This document shows positions 39,050 to 40,145 of a stretch of 40,145 nt of DNA, piece by piece. A program made the position numbers and the translations under genes. Each line of letters starts with the position of its first letter. Positions within the stretch are counted from its first letter, which is position 1. Below the pieces are notes generated by a model. The model made no database searches. It worked only from the letters and a program-made list of their open reading frames with translations, and was not told the DNA's origin. Origin of the DNA: a virus; IMG/VR virus record IMGVR_UViG_3300035661_004728, positions 1 through 40,145 of that record. One strand, given 5' to 3'.

Positions 39050-39550
39050 CTAGGCGGGCGGTAGGTCGCCGCCGGCTATGGCATGATAGGCGGCATTTAA
39101 GCCGTGCCGTTCCCGGTCCAGCATCGTCCACTTGAGCGTCTCCTGCAGGGCTGCAGGCAGGACTGAGACTATCGGCGTGGCGTAGGGCTCATCCGGCCGC
39201 CTCGGCATGAAGAAGGGCTTCGCCCAGGGCAGCCAAAGGACATTATCGAGGTCGAAGCGCGTGGCCTGGGGCAAGCGCAGAACGTCCAGCGTCGACGAAT
39301 TGGCGAGGGTGAAGTCGAAGGGGCGCTTTCCAACCTTCGTCTTCGACGTGCCGTATGCGATCAGGACGTAGAAGCGCCCGTCCGGGGATTTGTCGGCATA
39401 GCGCACGCGGAAGACAAGGCCGGGCCGCGCCTTAGGGCCTGGCTTTCCCAAGTCCGGAGTTTGTGGAAAATTGCACCAGACGATACTGGCGGGCGCGGGA
39501 ATGGTGCCCTCGGGCCACCACTCCAGCTCTACGTCACCAGCTGAACTCAT
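39050..39550 (-). CDS. PemK/MazF-like toxin-family protein
   Basis: A 166-residue protein. IVWCNFPQTPDLGKPGPKAR leads into PGLVFRVRY, then YVLIAYGTSKT and VLWLPWAKPFFMP. This is the pattern of alphaproteobacterial PemK/MazF-type growth inhibitors (an SH3-like barrel; known members are mRNA endonucleases). A small gene overlaps its 5' end by 17 nt, in the antitoxin position. It probably lies in host DNA just beyond the prophage. Toxicity is inferred from the family. Confidence 0.6.
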   Translation of the reverse strand: MSSAGDVELEWWPEGTIPAPASIVWCNFPQTPDLGKPGPKARPGLVFRVRYADKSPDGRFYVLIAYGTSKTKVGKRPFDFTLANSSTLDVLRLPQATRFDLDNVLWLPWAKPFFMPRRPDEPYATPIVSVLPAALQETLKWTMLDRERHGLNAAYHAIAGGDLPPA

Positions 39551-39707
39551 GGACCATGGGCCCCATCTTCGCCTCGTCCTGCGGGGCGCAGGCGCGCAGG
39601 GCCTCGATCTGGGCCTTGGTCAGCTCATCGGAGTAGTCTGCCGGCCGGGCGGCGGGCAGGGCAGACCCGCGGGCGTGGTCTACGCTCGGCTTGGGGGTCT
39701 TGCGCAT
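39534..39707 (-). CDS. 57-residue possible antitoxin
   Basis: A short ORF starting MRKTPKPSVDHARGSALPAA, then DYSDELTKAQIEALRACA and ending VHEFSW. It overlaps the toxin-like gene by 17 nt and would be translated first, the usual antitoxin-toxin order. No HTH or AbrB-type fold is visible in the basic N-terminus, so the antitoxin role rests on position. Confidence 0.5.
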   Translation of the reverse strand: MRKTPKPSVDHARGSALPAARPADYSDELTKAQIEALRACAPQDEAKMGPMVHEFSW

Positions 39708-39911
39708 GTTGGTTCTCTTTCCCTCACGACGTCGGACAGATGATCGTCATTACCCCTTGGGGGCAGCCGCTTAAGCGGTCTATTCGCAAACAGTGCCGGG
39801 TCCTACAGGGTTCCGGCACATCGTCAAGGTAGGCGCCCAACGACTGTTCGTCCATGGGTCTTTAACACCACACCCGTGAAGCCTTTGTAATTTTCTCCCG
39901 TAGAGCGACGC
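39708..39911. promoter_or_regulatory. intergenic region with two inverted repeats
   Basis: This 204-nt gap upstream of two divergent genes holds a perfect 12-bp palindrome CCGCTTAAGCGG (39768-39779) and a longer hairpin, GTGCCGG (39792-39798) with CCGGCAC (39812-39818), 13-nt loop. The palindrome may be an autoregulatory operator of the toxin-antitoxin-like pair. No promoter boxes are convincing. Confidence 0.4.
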
Positions 39912-40145
39912 ATGGCCATGGACGAAGACGAGATGCGGCTGCTGGCCCTGGAGCTGTTGGCCGAGGAGATCCTGGCCGACCTCGACCCCGCCGCCGTGCA
40001 GCTGGCGGCTGAGCGGATCGCCGGCGGCCTCGAGGGCGCGCCAGATGATGAGCGGACGATCCGGCTCCAGGCCCTGCAGATGATTAAGGACGCCCAGGGG
40101 CGCTTCACGTTCGGCTTGGGGAGCCTGACGATCCGATCCAACTAG
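39912..40145 (+). CDS. small acidic hypothetical protein
   Basis: A 77-residue, helical, acidic protein (MAMDEDEMRLLALELLAEEI, then an Ala/Gly-rich helix and a basic end QGRFTFGLGSLTIRSN). A second ATG lies two codons in. No family is recognised. It lies beyond the candidate attR, so it is probably a host gene. Confidence 0.5.
   Translation: MAMDEDEMRLLALELLAEEILADLDPAAVQLAAERIAGGLEGAPDDERTIRLQALQMIKDAQGRFTFGLGSLTIRSN

Overview
The window is an almost complete temperate siphophage (prophage), with a short stretch of what is probably host chromosome at the right end. The DNA is very GC-rich and coding regions strongly favour G or C at third codon positions. Together with a direct-repeat SOS box of the alphaproteobacterial type (GTTC-N7-GTTC at 8428-8442), a stand-alone winged helix resembling the CtrA DNA-binding domain and alphaproteobacterial-type phage families, this suggests a Caulobacterales-like host (Caulobacter, Phenylobacterium or Brevundimonas relatives). 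The species call is inference.

Layout. (1) 1-6254, leftward: a tightly packed early/establishment operon read from about 6454 to 1. It holds three unknown proteins, a 27-residue membrane microprotein, a ParB-like protein, a DUF6948-like protein, a Gly-X repeat ORF on a hexanucleotide tract, an ASCH protein, two small proteins and a large serine integrase. (2) 6255-8776, regulation: a promoter with operator-like motifs, a membrane-anchored accessory gene, an XRE/S24-type repressor that has lost both peptidase catalytic residues, a Cro-like gene, a SOS box and two small leftward genes. (3) 8828-15266, rightward: small proteins, a CtrA-like winged helix, a beta-class DNA methylase, a Toprim primase, a D5/P4-type helicase, a cluster of CGGACAGT repeats (candidate origin) and a NusG-like antiterminator followed at once by a terminator. 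(4) 15522-25449, packaging and head: TerS, lambda gpA-type TerL, gpW-like protein, lambda-type portal, a protease-capsid fusion, DUF2190-like protein, head-tail completion proteins and tail tube. (5) 25455-25948: a two-gene leftward membrane-protein insert in the tail cluster. (6) 26138-36382: tail chaperone-position gene, tape measure, tip proteins and fibres. (7) 36422-38842, lysis: membrane proteins (holin candidates), GH19 endolysin, a small membrane protein, a lipoprotein and a DUF6527-like protein.

Boundaries. The first 22 bases look like the 3' end of an initiator tRNA. A 12-bp core (CCTGTCCCCGCA) occurs at 7-18 and again at 38889-38900, so the prophage is probably about 38.9 kb, with attL at the integrase 3' end and attR just before a strong terminator. 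Beyond it lie a PemK/MazF-like toxin with a small overlapping upstream gene, and one small unknown gene.

How it may work. The repressor and Cro control two divergent regions that share two sequence motifs. Because the repressor lacks the self-cleavage residues, the LexA box inside the regulatory region is a candidate route for DNA-damage induction. The NusG-like protein sits where lambda Q would, directly before a terminator and the late operon.
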